Assembly (NCBI GenBank): GCA_012295275.1
Contig: CM022673.1
Span: forward strand, 28,241,136-28,305,135
Source of the DNA: Chrysomallon squamiferum
Lineage: Eukaryota > Mollusca > Gastropoda > Neomphalida > Peltospiridae
Length of the DNA stretch: 64,000 bases
Direction of reading: 5' to 3'
The notes beneath the pieces were generated by a model. It did no database searches. It saw only the letters and a program-made list of their open reading frames with translations, and was not told where the DNA came from. A program made the translations under genes and the position numbers. Every line of letters begins with the position of its first letter. The first letter of the stretch is position 1. Below are positions 46,981 to 64,000 of the stretch, piece by piece.

Positions 46981-46986
46981 AATAAA
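46981..46986 (+). terminator. Polyadenylation signal of gene 3
   Basis: AATAAA 88 bp after the stop codon; a second AATAAA is at 47037-47042. Confidence 0.5.
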
Positions 46987-47255
46987 TTATATACACAGTC
47001 ATTAAACGTTTCGTGGAAGCAAACTCTTACAAAGATAATAAATTGTAAGTAAAAACTGTATCATTAACATAATTATGTTTATCAGAATATAAATGAAAAA
47101 AAAAAAAAAAAAAAAAAGTCGTCAACAACAACAAAAACAAATTGTTTTTAATTTTATGATGAATTTAAAATTCAAAATAATGATGATAATTTCTTTTTGT
47201 TGTTAAATATAAAATTTTGTATCAATATTTTATCAATTTGTTGTGTAAAATCAGT

Positions 47256-47300
<45 letters not shown>

Positions 47301-48523
47301 TAAAATTATTATTTTGGGGCATGAGAAGTACCCGCAGATACAAATGAATGAATTATTTCATTTAGCTTATATTGCTACTGAACTGAATTGTACATCTTGT
47401 ATTTCAATACACTTTTAATTAATAAAATGTTCATAAATTATTAATTTTAGAATGTTGTGTTTTATATCTTTAATATTATTTATTTATTTATCTATTTATA
47501 CGTCCATTGAGAACACAAAAATATTTCCTGCGAGAAACCCCATCTTCATTAAAGGTTCAGGGATGTGTAAGATACACAATGTTGTTGTTCCTTTTCTCTC
47601 GTTCAGTCAATACAATGAAAAGCACTGCATGAGACACAGTCTCCGCAAAATGTTACATAAGCCTGAGTATCTTTCACCTACATTATCGCTTCCTATCTTG
47701 TTTTATATATACTGTAATCAAATGCATGTATATATTTACCTATGTGTGTCTATGTGACTGTGAGTGCGCGCGCGATAATATTTGTGTGTGTGTGTATGTG
47801 TGTTTAAGATTGTTTATGTATTCAGAGAAAAAAGTTAAATAGTCACTTTTTTAATTTTCAAAAAGCTTGTAACCGATCAGTACTTGACAACAATTTTTAC
47901 TGCATACAAATCATGTTTTAGTGCGGTTTTGGGGTTTGTGTTTTCCTGTTTGATACATCGGTAAGTGCAGGAGGTGACATTAGTACTTGCATGACCTGAA
48001 ATGTGAATTAAAAACGCACAAGAAAAAACCTTTTTAACATTTTCAAATTTATCTATATTGTTGCCAAGGAAAGGGCAACATATCGCACTAAAGTATATTA
48101 TTGTATTATATGTGGTTTACAGTCGGTAGACTTTATTGACTGATTTGAGTAACAAAATTTAAAATTATCTATTTTGATATTTTCTCCAGTTGACAGATGG
48201 AAGTTGGATAAATTTAAATGTCATCTAAGTCGATATACATTGCAAGTTCTAAATCAGCTTTGGAACGTGTCCACTGAATTTCTGATTCACTTATGTTATT
48301 TCTGAGCGTCCATATATTTGTCTGCCTATCTCAATACCTGCATTGTAATACGCTATTAACACCCACGTACAGTTTTGCACTTAGATACATAACAGTGACC
48401 CTAAAATCGCAGACACAAACTAACACAAAATCATATACTAGAGATAATAATAACTCTTTTTTTTGTTTCTTATTGTTACAGTGCTTGCTTGACTTTATTT
48501 CTTTATAAGTACCTAATAATATA

Positions 48524-48633
<110 letters not shown>

Positions 48634-48701
48634 TCTCTCTCACCTATCTATCTACTTCTCTATCTATCTATATACTTCATTTTCTATCCCTGATTCTTTA
48701 G

Positions 48702-48904
48702 ATTCTGAAAATACGTCCAAAAGAAGAAGACATCTTAATGAATCTGACAATATAACAATAACAGCAAAATTTGTTCCTAGATTTCAAATTCCCAAAATAA
48801 TAAATATTGAAATATTAAGTTATGTCATAATTATTGCTACAACGGCTCATGTGATGACATGCGTATGTCTACGTAATTGCAGGCAAAAAATTAAAAATAA
48901 ATAA
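48702..48904 (+). CDS. Orphan exon-like frame with membrane segment
   Basis: After a 'gattctttag' acceptor the frame reads DSENTSKRRRHLNESDNITI, a hydrophobic segment (ILSYVIIIATTAHVMTCVCL) and a basic tail to TAA, with AATAAA overlapping the stop. This would fit the last exon of a type I membrane protein with a basic cleavage site (SKRRR). No upstream partner exon was found; it may be chance or a pseudogene remnant. Confidence 0.2.
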
Positions 48905-49369
48905 ATAAATAATAATAATATTAATAAAAAATTAAATTAAATCGATATCACGAATGGATAATGCACTTGTACCTAACTTGATGAACCATTTATGTTGATG
49001 GAAATATCGAAGAATGCGTTCTTCGCTTAGCAAGTTAGATAAGCTTATACAACCTTTTTTATTTTTCCCCCTTGTTTCGTTATTTTTTATTTCAGATGTT
49101 CGATAATGCTTGAATGAGTATAGGGATATATAAACACTGTTGAACATGTTAATCTAAATTAGGTACAATATCGATGAATAAATATTTGTAAGTAATTTGC
49201 AATGTTTACCTTTCAGAATTGAAATATATATTTAGTTATGCAATAAAGTTTTGAATTTACAAACAACAAATGAAACACAAAAAACATAAAAAAATACCTC
49301 ATTATAATAAACATTAATTCATGTCCCTTTGTCCTGTTTGAATAGGGCAAAAGATAATAGAAAGCAAAC

Positions 49370-49400
<31 letters not shown>

Positions 49401-49522
49401 TACATTTTATTTTCGTAATGGATGTTTTATATCACTAACTTTTAACATGATTACTCTGTCGATATTTACTTTAGATTCTTTTTACTTTGATTTTAGTATT
49501 GCTGCTTTTATTCTGTATGTAT

Positions 49523-49889
49523 ATATGTATGTATGTATGTATTTATGTATGTATGTATGTATATCTATGTATATGTATTATGTATGTATGTATGTATGTA
49601 TGTATGTATGTATGTATGTATGTATGTATGTATGTATGTATGTATGTATGTATGTATGTATGTATGCGTAGATACGTTTGTATGTTATTTTTCCTTTGTT
49701 CGTCTAATGCATATCATTCGTGGAATCTAATAAATATTTCTGTGAGGAGCATGGGATGTGTGAAATCGCTGGACGCCACTCCCTTGGCGAGTAGGTTGAA
49801 ACGCCTCGCGTCCGGGAAACAATTAAACAGCCAGAATTAATTTATTTACCAAACATCGGGCAGATGTTCTTCTTCTTTATAGTCTGGCA

Positions 49890-49966
<77 letters not shown>

Positions 49967-50022
49967 GTCTCTCTCTCTCTGTCTCTCTCTCTCTCTATCT
50001 CTCTCTGTCTCTCTCTCTCTCG
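49523..50022 (+). repeat. (ATGT)n and (CT)n arrays
   Basis: ATGT tetranucleotides at about 49523-49667 and CT dinucleotides at 49893-50022, separated by a unique segment containing 'cgcctcgcgtccgggaaac'. Confidence 0.9.
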
Positions 50023-50233
50023 ATCTGCAGGTAGGTGTGTATGTTTTCGAATCAGGTCTGAAAAAACGATCATGCTTCGACCCTGGTCAGGTACACGTAT
50101 CAGGGCGCGGCCCACAACAGACATGCGGGGAATGCACTTATCTCTAACAGCTTGCAGATATCATCAGAGCGTTTGGCCGCTAAAGAGCAGGTGTTGGTAA
50201 TAGAAAACAAAATAGCTGTCACAGAGAGGCTGG

Positions 50234-50272
50234 CACGTGGAAAACGGCGCGCTGCAGATAGCGTTATATAAG
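50234..50272 (+). promoter_or_regulatory. Candidate promoter: E-box and TATA
   Basis: CACGTG at 50234-50239 and TATATAAG at 50265-50272 in a GC-richer stretch. About 75 bp downstream is a strong GTAAGT donor (50345), the same plan as the promoters of genes 1 and 2. Confidence 0.35.
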
Positions 50273-50294
50273 ATTAATAATAACAAGCGCAACC

Positions 50295-50646
50295 CGCTCT
50301 GCCCTTGTCGACAGAGAGAAACAGAAACATTCGTTAGTGTGGATGTAAGTTACGGGTAACGACCCGCGTTACAAGAAGTAAAATAGAAATGTGTGTAATA
50401 ACTTCGAATGTTTCTGCTACGTGATGGCGTTATCAGCTTGTTAAATCTACTTTTTTTTTTTTTGCTTTTATTATATATATTCTTTTTTGTTTCTTTTGTT
50501 TCTTTTTTTTTTTTAAATTTTTCTCGTTTACTTCTTATCAGATTTTCTTATCATTCACTTTTATTTACTAGCATTTTCATCTGTGATGTTTTATGCCTTA
50601 TCTTATTAAACTTTATCCCATTCCAGGTATTACCAGCCAGGCCATG
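50295..50646 (+). other. Candidate first two exons of a further gene
   Basis: Exon 1 about 50295-50344, ending GTGTGGAT|gtaagt. Exon 2 is 50627-50646, acceptor CATTCCAG, ending GGCCATG|gtgagt, so a start codon with good context is split off exactly before an intron. No third exon was found; it could lie beyond 64 kb. Pattern-based only. Confidence 0.3.
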
Positions 50647-56280
<5,634 letters not shown>

Positions 56281-56284
56281 AAAA

Positions 56285-56910
56285 AGTTTTCATTGCACAT
56301 TAAACTGCATTCGTTCCAGATTAATGGAAGGCGGCTGAGAACAAACTCATCGAAAATTCTGCGACAAAAAATCGATTGTGCAGACCAAAGACATTGCGGT
56401 GCGAAGAAATAAAGAAGAAGAAACAGAAAAAAGAATGGAGCAAGATTTTCGGAAATGATCACGGCTAATTTGGCGTAAATAAACACACACGAGACGGCGA
56501 ATCGATGAAGAAGACATTCATTTGCTTAGATCAACCGCACATCATAGATATGTGAAATGTGGACGGGCGATATCTTGTATTCAATTACGAAAGCGGCCAC
56601 GAGGGCGGCCAAATATGGGGGAAATTTTGTTAAGGGACAGATTTGAGAGTTGCCTGTTTCCAAATTGGTTTCCCATCACTCAGCATTGATCCGGGGGACG
56701 GAGCGAATGACAGGGAGTCGCGTGTGTAAATAAGATTGTCGAGAAGAGACGGGAGTCGCTCGGAATTTACGGTCTACAGCGGAGCGGTTATGATCATAAC
56801 ACCCGCCTTATAATTACATGATTTCGATTTGCTGAAATTCAATATGTCTGCCGGTAATTATTTAATGGTGCTCATTTACGTCTGCAGTGCATAATGGCAA
56901 ATTAAATAGT
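56285..56910. promoter_or_regulatory. Candidate conserved non-coding element
   Basis: About 600 bp without microsatellites, GC-richer than its flanks, with homeodomain-type cores (TAATTA at 56812, GGTAATTATTTAATGG near 56854) and no open frame. Looks like a developmental enhancer; inference from composition only. Confidence 0.3.
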
Positions 56911-57517
56911 GAAGAAAAGATGAAAGAAGAGCAAACAGTGCACGGAGAACAAAACAGAATAAAGTAATAATGTCTAGAAAGATAATTTAATAGATAATTA
57001 TGCTGCTAATATTTCGAGTGTAAGATCTTGAGATAAAAGAAGCCAAGGAATGAGGTTCAAACGGGGGAAAACAAAAAAAGATATAATAAAAAAAAAAAAA
57101 AAACGAAAAGTAAACTAAATTGTTTTTTTCTCCTTTTTTTTTTTTCCTGTTATGATCTACCTCATTAACAATGCTGTTTGTTTTAAAATTCGGATGACAG
57201 ATAGCTAGGAGTCAAATTAAGTTAAAACTGTAAATAATAATCAATATACTTGTAGAGAAATGATTTTTCATTAAGAAATTGACCTAGAATGAATGAATGA
57301 ATGAATGAATAAACACTTAATGAAACGTTAACACATTTGACTAATGACAGTTATTAAATGTCATAATACGTTTCATTATAAATATATAACGACGGCAAGC
57401 GCTTGTTTATTGATTAGTCACAAAGGAACTGTTGTATATTCGTTTCTGTTGGCAGCAAAACACAAACGATCTCTTTCTGTCTTTTTTTTATTATTCTCTC
57501 TCTCTCTCTCTCTATCG

Positions 57518-57549
<32 letters not shown>

Positions 57550-58985
57550 AACTCTCTCTCACATATACAAAAACAAAGAAATTAAAAAATAATTAAAAAT
57601 AAATAAACAGATAAATCAAATTTAAAAGGAAGCCATTATGAATTGCTTTGGACGGGAAGAGCAGAAAGGGGTTTTCAAAGGATCGCCGATCCAGTAGACT
57701 TATTCGAATGTATTCTGCGGCTCACTGGATCCATGCACTAAGTAATCATTGTGATAGTTAGTGTACAGTGCAGACCAGAGATTGTCTCCAGATTGCTGCT
57801 TAATTTCAGAAGTTATTTACGTAGTTCGTTAGCGACAATGCCATTGGACTTTTTCCCTTCCAAACATAATAATTACTCAAAGTTCGCGTCCATACGTCTT
57901 TATGTTTCTAATACACAGAGCGAGTTATATCCCGCAGTTTATTTTACTGATGATAGAAATTAATTTTATCTGAAAGAGAATTCTGATGAAGCCTTCATGT
58001 TTTATTATATAGAATAGTTTTGATCATTTATATTTCGAAATTTGGGTCTTATCGGAGAAAAGTCAGTTTCTCAGAAATTAATCTTCTTCTTCTTCCTTGT
58101 TTTCTCTCGAATTTAGTTTAACCAACTCTTATCATAAAGTTTTCGATACAATGTAAAACTTTAGGGAAACTTAGTATTATAAGAAAGCAAAGAGTAATTG
58201 TAATCGATAGTAAAGACTCAGGTAGGAGTTTTCGTGTATGACATTTTTTCTTGGATTTCTGACATGATTCAGTGTCAAGACATGTAATGGTCTGTTTGTC
58301 TGTTTTTGTGACCTCCCATTGAGACAAAGAAAAAACAAATTCAACTCACCTTTCAAGTAAACAAACGCCGTGGAATTATGACGTCACAATTGTTTTGACG
58401 TCATGTATGGAATGAAAACACTTTTAATTTTTTTTTGCCATGGACGTAGGTTAAAATAAAACATGTATTTTCCTGTTTTCGATGCTCTCAAGAAATGTTT
58501 GTCGAATTTACAAGGCCCTACTTTTGTCTTCTACTTGTTTAAAATGGTTTATGAACTGGAAAACTGATTTGAAAGGTAAGTGTGCTAAATCGTTATTGTG
58601 GTAATACTGTGATGCAAGGCAGTTTGTGGATTATCAGAACTTCATTTGAAACAGCTTCATTTGAAACAGCTCAGATGTCTGATACATGACATGAAATCAT
58701 GGCTTTATTTTTCTGAACGTTGATTAGGTAAAAAAGTGACGTTATTATATCATCACACGTTACTGATGATGTTAACACTGAACGAACCGCTGAAATTTGT
58801 ATAGTTTGCACTGTAATCAAGCTATTTTGTTTTATCCCCATAGACTATTATTCGATATAAGACTTGTACTATATTATAGTATATAGCATATCCGTTTCGA
58901 CAGTTAAGCTTTATCGGGATAATACTGAATCTAAAGATATGAGTGTTAAATTTGTTTCGATTTGTGGTATTTGTGTGCATATATG

Positions 58986-59025
<40 letters not shown>

Positions 59026-59040
59026 TGTGTGCTTGTGTGC

Positions 59041-59071
<31 letters not shown>

Positions 59072-59250
59072 ACATGCACAACATGAATGAATTTTCATTT
59101 CTTTCGATTTTCCTGTCATGTTATATTGAGGGTCACAAATTCTTTTGATCTCTTAAAGCTAACAAGATATGTATTAACCATGGTTTATTTTTTTTTTTAT
59201 TTTTTTTTTTTCATTTATTTCCAAAAGCTAATGTAAAATTTGAATTCTCG
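56911..59250. other. Non-coding region with twin CRE sites
   Basis: Contains (CT)n 57497-57555, two TGACGTCA sites (58379-58386 and 58396-58403), a 16-bp tandem duplication ('cttcatttgaaacag', 58640-58672) and (GT)n 58991-59062. No gene seen. Confidence 0.5.
58379..58403. promoter_or_regulatory. Pair of perfect CRE palindromes
   Basis: TGACGTCA at 58379-58386 and 58396-58403, start to start 17 bp, flanking CAATTG. CREs bind CREB/ATF-type bZIP factors. No nearby start site is recognised. Confidence 0.4.
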
Positions 59251-60720
59251 TCAAATGAATTTATCATTTAAGGTGCTAAAAACCAGTAATGAAATAGAGC
59301 GGTCGATAAAAATCGAAGCGATCCATTAACGTAAACGATCCAGTACCAGAGGTTGACTCAAAAAGTTAGTTAACACATTTTTATTTTTATTTTTTATTTT
59401 TTTTTTTTTCACACGGGCCTGAATACGTGTCCGCAAGCAGTTGTAGTGACCTCTGAACCGGCTACATCGGCCACTGGCGTTGCCTTTGGGTGTCTTGTCT
59501 CTTCGCCATTAGAGCAACCCTCGTTTCTAGAATACGGCTAATACGGGAAACTCCGTTTAATAACATAATAATATTACAAATGGCCGGCGGTTATTGAATT
59601 CTGTTCAGCCACGTTTAGCAGTCACTTTAAGTTAAAACGGGAGAGCGACTGGTCGGGTGAAAAAGACATGTCCACTAATACTCATGTGTTCTAATGCTTT
59701 TTGTAGACGGCTTCACGACTAGGTTCAATACGCGCTCTGCGTTGAAAAGTTACTTTCGGAATAAATTTAGAAAAAGCAAATGTTTAAGGCTGCGACTCGA
59801 CACTTCATAAATTATAGAATAGAAGAAACGACAGGACTGCCGCATTTTGACTTCAAACGCAAGATGAAGGAGCTAAGATGAACTGCTGCTGGATCAGTCG
59901 TCTTTTCTAGATCCACTGGGACATTTCCCGTTCCAGCCAGAGCTCTACGTCCAGTTTACTAAAGGCCGTGGCATGTGCTCTGCTTTCTGTTGGAAACTGC
60001 GCATAAAACATCTCTTGAAGCTAATAAGACAAAGTCGCCTTTTGCTTGGCGGCAACGGATTCGTCTCATTATTTGTACGGTCGTTAACCATTATTATGTC
60101 TTAGGTCATATAACTGTGGATTCAAAATGTCTTGTATGATCGACAAATAAAATATTTCTCCCTTCCTCTTTCATTAATACTGGTACTTCTAGTTCTGTAA
60201 CATCCACAGCTATTGCAACTAACATTATTATTAATGAAATAATAATAATATTTCTACCATGCTGCAGTTTTATCCGTAGCTACAAAATATATTCTTTGCA
60301 GTGACCTTGCCTGAGAAAACTGAAAGGTCGGTGCACCTATTCTGGCAGGACATGCAGTTGTAAAAGCAGCAGTAGTTGCGTGTTCGTCTATTTCTCATTA
60401 GTAGGCGTTTTGGCAGCGTTCCACTGTGAGCTTCTTTGCGAGAAAAGATTTGTCTTTAAGCAGTGTTGCATTTTCAGAGGATTACGACACATTCCATTAC
60501 TATTACAACCTCTTTTTACAGCAGGATTAAGGCTCGTTCTCTTGTGACTGATGAATAAAACACATCATTACGACAAACTGCGTATGAACCGCGTTATTAA
60601 CGGCTCTCGGAGCCTTCAAGTGGCAGCAATTCCCTGCTTACCGCGGACGTATTTCCACCGAATTCCGCTGACGACTCTGAGCCTTATGACGTATCCGTTT
60701 TTGTCAAAATCTTCTCCAGA
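59250..60720. promoter_or_regulatory. Candidate regulatory islands
   Basis: Largely repeat-free, GC-richer blocks at 59400-60060 and 60300-60720, for example around 'taccgcggacgtatttccac'. Stops in all frames and no splice-bounded exon. Interpreted as regulatory or unique intergenic DNA. Confidence 0.25.
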
Positions 60721-61661
60721 CTGTGAATGAGCTCTGTATGTCAAGAGTTAAATGTCGGACGACATCGCTAATTTTTGTTGTTCTTTTTTTTTTTTTTCGA
60801 AATCCAGCATATGTACTCGATACAGATATCTTAAATAAATCGGTTATTGACTTCTTCAGATACTCTATTTCTCTTCCAGTCATTTCCCTACTATAGGACA
60901 ATTTTTTTTTTTTTTTTTTCCATTCAAATTAAGAGAAAAACAAATGTTTTGGTGTAAACTGAAACACAAATTCATCTGACCCGTTAGAACAATGTTAATG
61001 CCTGCGAAGTTTGCTTGTTTGATAATGTTAACGTCATAGTTATAATTATAGGAGAAAGAAAAATATTTAAAAAGAAGGAAACTCTGCTAGGTACACGTAG
61101 ACTAAGACTATGCCGGTGACACTACACATTCAGCCCAGTGGTATCGAATTCATCAAACGTTCCTCCTGAATACATCATGGATTAAACTGGAATTTTAAAA
61201 TGAAAACTGCCTTTAAGTTGTCTCACTGTTCGAAGTCAGCTTCGTCCCAGTTGATGTAGTATCTCACCCACGCTCGATCAGGAGATATGCTGGATCTGTT
61301 TTACCACAACTGATATCCGGGAGCTAAACCATATCATTGATTTTGGAAAAATACCTAGACAGTTCGGCAAACGTCGCAGATCTGTTTCAATTTTAATTCC
61401 ACTTGCAACAACATAACTGGGGGAAGTCGACCAGACGGAATAGCACTCCTGTGGTTTTTTGGTTGTTAAATGACAAATCATTTCACATCTTATTTATTGG
61501 TTCAAGGTTTACATCATAACTTGTAGATCTGAATCTATCTCCCGTTCTTTCCGTTTCTTTATCTTTTCTCTTTCTTTTCCATCGATTATTTTTCTTTTTC
61601 TTTCATTCTTTCTTTCTTTTTTCTATATATCTCTCTCTTCATTTATCTATCTATCTATCTA

Positions 61662-61727
<66 letters not shown>

Positions 61728-61753
61728 ACTATCTATCTATCTATCTATCTATT

Positions 61754-61786
<33 letters not shown>

Positions 61787-62850
61787 CTATCTATCTATTA
61801 ATCAATCCACCTATCTATAGATAGACAGATAAAGAGACAGCTATACAGATAGTCAAAAACAGAGGGAGAAAACGAGAGGACGCAGAGAGAAGGAGAGACA
61901 GAGAAAGTGTGTCTATGAGTGTGTGAAAGAGAGAAAAAAGACATAAAGTGTATGTGTGTTTATGTGCATGTGTGTGAGAGAGCATGACAACACTAGCTGC
62001 CTTTTAGCTGTTTAGAATACTCACCCAAACACGAACTCAGTTAAAGAATGGCTAAGTAGATAACTGAAATACCTTCGGCGCGTTTTATCTGAATATGGTT
62101 TTTTCAAAGTTAGCATCGTAAAATTTGTTTCGTTATCGCTTGTGTTAACATTTCCAACGTTTGTTCTTGTATTTAATTGCACAGTAAAAATGCATGCGTG
62201 TTGACGTTAATAAGCCATCTGAGACTCATCACAGATAGATACCGAAGAAAAAGAGGAACAGAAATAAAAAAATAAAGGCATAATGAATGAACACACGGAC
62301 ATAGTGCTATTAAAAGATCACTTTTAAAAGAAGGAAAAAGAGAAGAAAAAAAAAAAATTGCAGGACGATACTGCAAGTTGAAGAACCGTAAACCTATAAG
62401 AATTAGTGCCAAAAGTATTCTAAACAAAAATAACGAGATGTTATCAGCATGTTGTGTTCAGTTCTTAGTCATTGCAACCATTGATCCAACAACTGTTTTT
62501 CTTTTGCTGTCCGTAGGTATGTGAATTCACAATATGAACTGAGGCTAATCCATGAAGACAGATTGAGATGCACGACCTGGAAAGCATGTGTTTCGTTTAT
62601 AATGTGCATGCGTTCATGTATATATTTATGACTGTTTGTATATGTGTGTGTTTATATATGCACGTGTGTATACACACACACACACGCACGCACACGCACA
62701 CACACACACACACAACACTTACACAGCCTCTCAGTGAATCATTCTTTCTCTTTTCAAATCTGCCTCCATTCTTGTCTGAATGTTTCTCTCTGTATATATA
62801 CAGACATAATTACGGCCCGATTCCTTAACACGAAAGCGTAAGATCACGTT
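60721..62850. other. Non-coding region with (TCTA)n
   Basis: Contains poly-T runs, a (TCTA)n array of about 160 bp (61640-61800), and (CA)n near 62672-62714. A strong acceptor-like site at 62517 has no good donor after it. Confidence 0.5.
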
Positions 62851-63300
62851 AAACTACTGTTAATTGGCGTTTTCCCCTTCATATCAAAACCGGCCATCAG
62901 CATTCGCACTTTTTTTTTTTTAAACCAGCTACTTAACTAATTAGCTTCTTTTTCTCTTAAGCGAGCGCGGTTTGCGAATCGCAAATCGATGACCTCGTCG
63001 TCGTCATCGCGTATTTATTCAAACACCGCACGAGCTGCTCGGAAGTCGTCATTTTATTTTTACTCACAAAAATATATTCCGGTTTTTATCAAAAATTGGC
63101 ATCAACAATTGAATCGAAATGAAGTGAAAATCAATACACACTCAATCCACGCAATCGCTAGAAATCCTAAACGGTAACTGGATTTATCAGGATACGGATC
63201 TGCCAAATTGCTGGAGCAGCGTGCGCCTCTAATTCAATCTGACACCAGTATTTTAAGAACGCGGAGACTTACTAGCGCCCGCCAAGTGGTTTGAGAGAAA
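62851..63300. promoter_or_regulatory. Candidate conserved non-coding element near right edge
   Basis: Repeat-free and GC-richer, with CpG-containing stretches ('gcgagcgcggtttgcgaatc', 62962-62981) and no supported exon. Confidence 0.3.
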
Positions 63301-63498
63301 AAGAAAAGAAAAAGAACCGATGTGTCATTTCTGATCTTTAGCGGGACTAATGATCTAATCATGAAGAAAACAGGTCCAGAAAGAAAATGTTTATTACAAA
63401 AGATAAAAATAAAAAATTCCCACAGTTCGAAAACAGACACCGACACACCCAGAAACACCCACATTCCCACACAGATAGATACATACATACAGACATAT

Positions 63499-63530
<32 letters not shown>

Positions 63531-64000
63531 GCAAATACACATGAACAAAAATGGAAAAATATAAATAAAATAAAATAAAATACTAAACAAATCAGTATCA
63601 TACCTCTTATGATAGTTATATTTTATTTGTTTGTTCTTTACTTCCAAATAGAAGTCTTAGAGAAGAAAAAAAAAATTAACGACCCCATACACACACTAAT
63701 TAACAATCAAAGAAGAACAATAGCACGGAGATATTTTTTAAAAAGACAATAGCTCATTGGTTTACAAAGTGTACAATCCCGCAACGCTAAAAGTACACGC
63801 TGTCTGCCTTATTTATTTTTCAAATGGAATTTATAGTTAGGATAATTATTTCTCGTTTCCTTATAAGTGCTGTAAGCTATTACCTACCTTCTTATTTATT
63901 TATGTTATATATGGAAATTACTGAATACAGAAGAACACTAAAATAATAATATATATGGATTCTAGAAGAAAGGATCGAAGGAAAATTAAAAAAATAAATA
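63301..64000. other. Right edge, no gene seen
   Basis: AT-rich; short (ATAC)n and (TA)n near 63480-63530. Open frames are repeat-derived. Confidence 0.5.

Noticed and set aside
61620-61800. CRISPR-like regularity
   Set aside because: It is a plain (TCTA)n microsatellite without spacers; the genome is eukaryotic.
62517-62640. Strong acceptor-like site followed by a frame YVNSQYELRLIHEDRLRC
   Set aside because: Phase 0 after the candidate ATG exon hits a stop, and no good donor follows; the phase-2 reading ends in a TA-rich stop.

Overview
The window is eukaryotic nuclear DNA, almost certainly from a mollusc (gastropod or bivalve; I cannot name the species). It is AT-rich and full of long (TC)n, (AAT)n, (CTA)n, (ATGT)n and (GT)n arrays. 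Its genes are split into short exons with GT/AG introns. The two intact genes encode secreted proteins built as VWA - peritrophin-like chitin-binding modules - laminin-G-like C-terminus, the layout known from the molluscan Pif/BMSP shell-matrix (biomineralisation) family. Both gene models were assembled by hand from splice sites and reading phase, and every junction keeps frame except where stated.

Layout: (1) 156-875, minus strand: 5' part of a small secreted gene (TATA box, short 5'UTR exon, signal-peptide exon, then an acidic Asp/Glu-rich exon), running off the left edge. (2) 4132-9723, plus strand: a complete 10-exon gene (nine coding exons, 606 aa), divergent from gene 1: signal peptide, VWA-like domain without MIDAS, two chitin-binding modules, a Cys-rich linker, LamG-like domain. 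(3) 9.7-18.4 kb: non-coding, microsatellites and a roughly 1 kb duplicated segment. (4) 18462-46893, plus strand: a giant paralogue of gene 2, 44 exons, about 3,240-3,315 aa: signal peptide, VWA, Ig, VWA, Ig, TSP1, VWA, an array of TSP1 repeats, five near-identical TSP1-VWA cassettes of about 1.8 kb each, a last TSP1, two chitin-binding modules, a Cys-rich linker and LamG. In total 8 VWA, 20 TSP1 and 2 Ig domains. The C-terminal exons match gene 2 in order and intron phase, so genes 2 and 3 are tandem paralogues and gene 3 grew by insertion of phase-1 symmetric VWA, TSP1 and Ig exons. (5) 46.9-64 kb: no confident gene; a possible promoter with two short first exons at 50.23-50.65 kb (gene would continue beyond the window), an orphan membrane-anchor-like exon at 48.7 kb, and islands of non-repetitive, GC-richer sequence that look like regulatory elements.

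How they work together (inference): all three genes encode secreted proteins. Genes 2 and 3 would bind chitin through the C-terminal modules, while the VWA domains (metal-dependent adhesion) and TSP1 domains (matrix/glycan binding) of gene 3 would cross-link matrix partners; an acidic protein beside them would fit a shell-matrix gene cluster. Two anomalies deserve checking: a one-base frame break in the signal-peptide exon of gene 3, and loss of the splice donor in the TSP1 exon of cassette 4.
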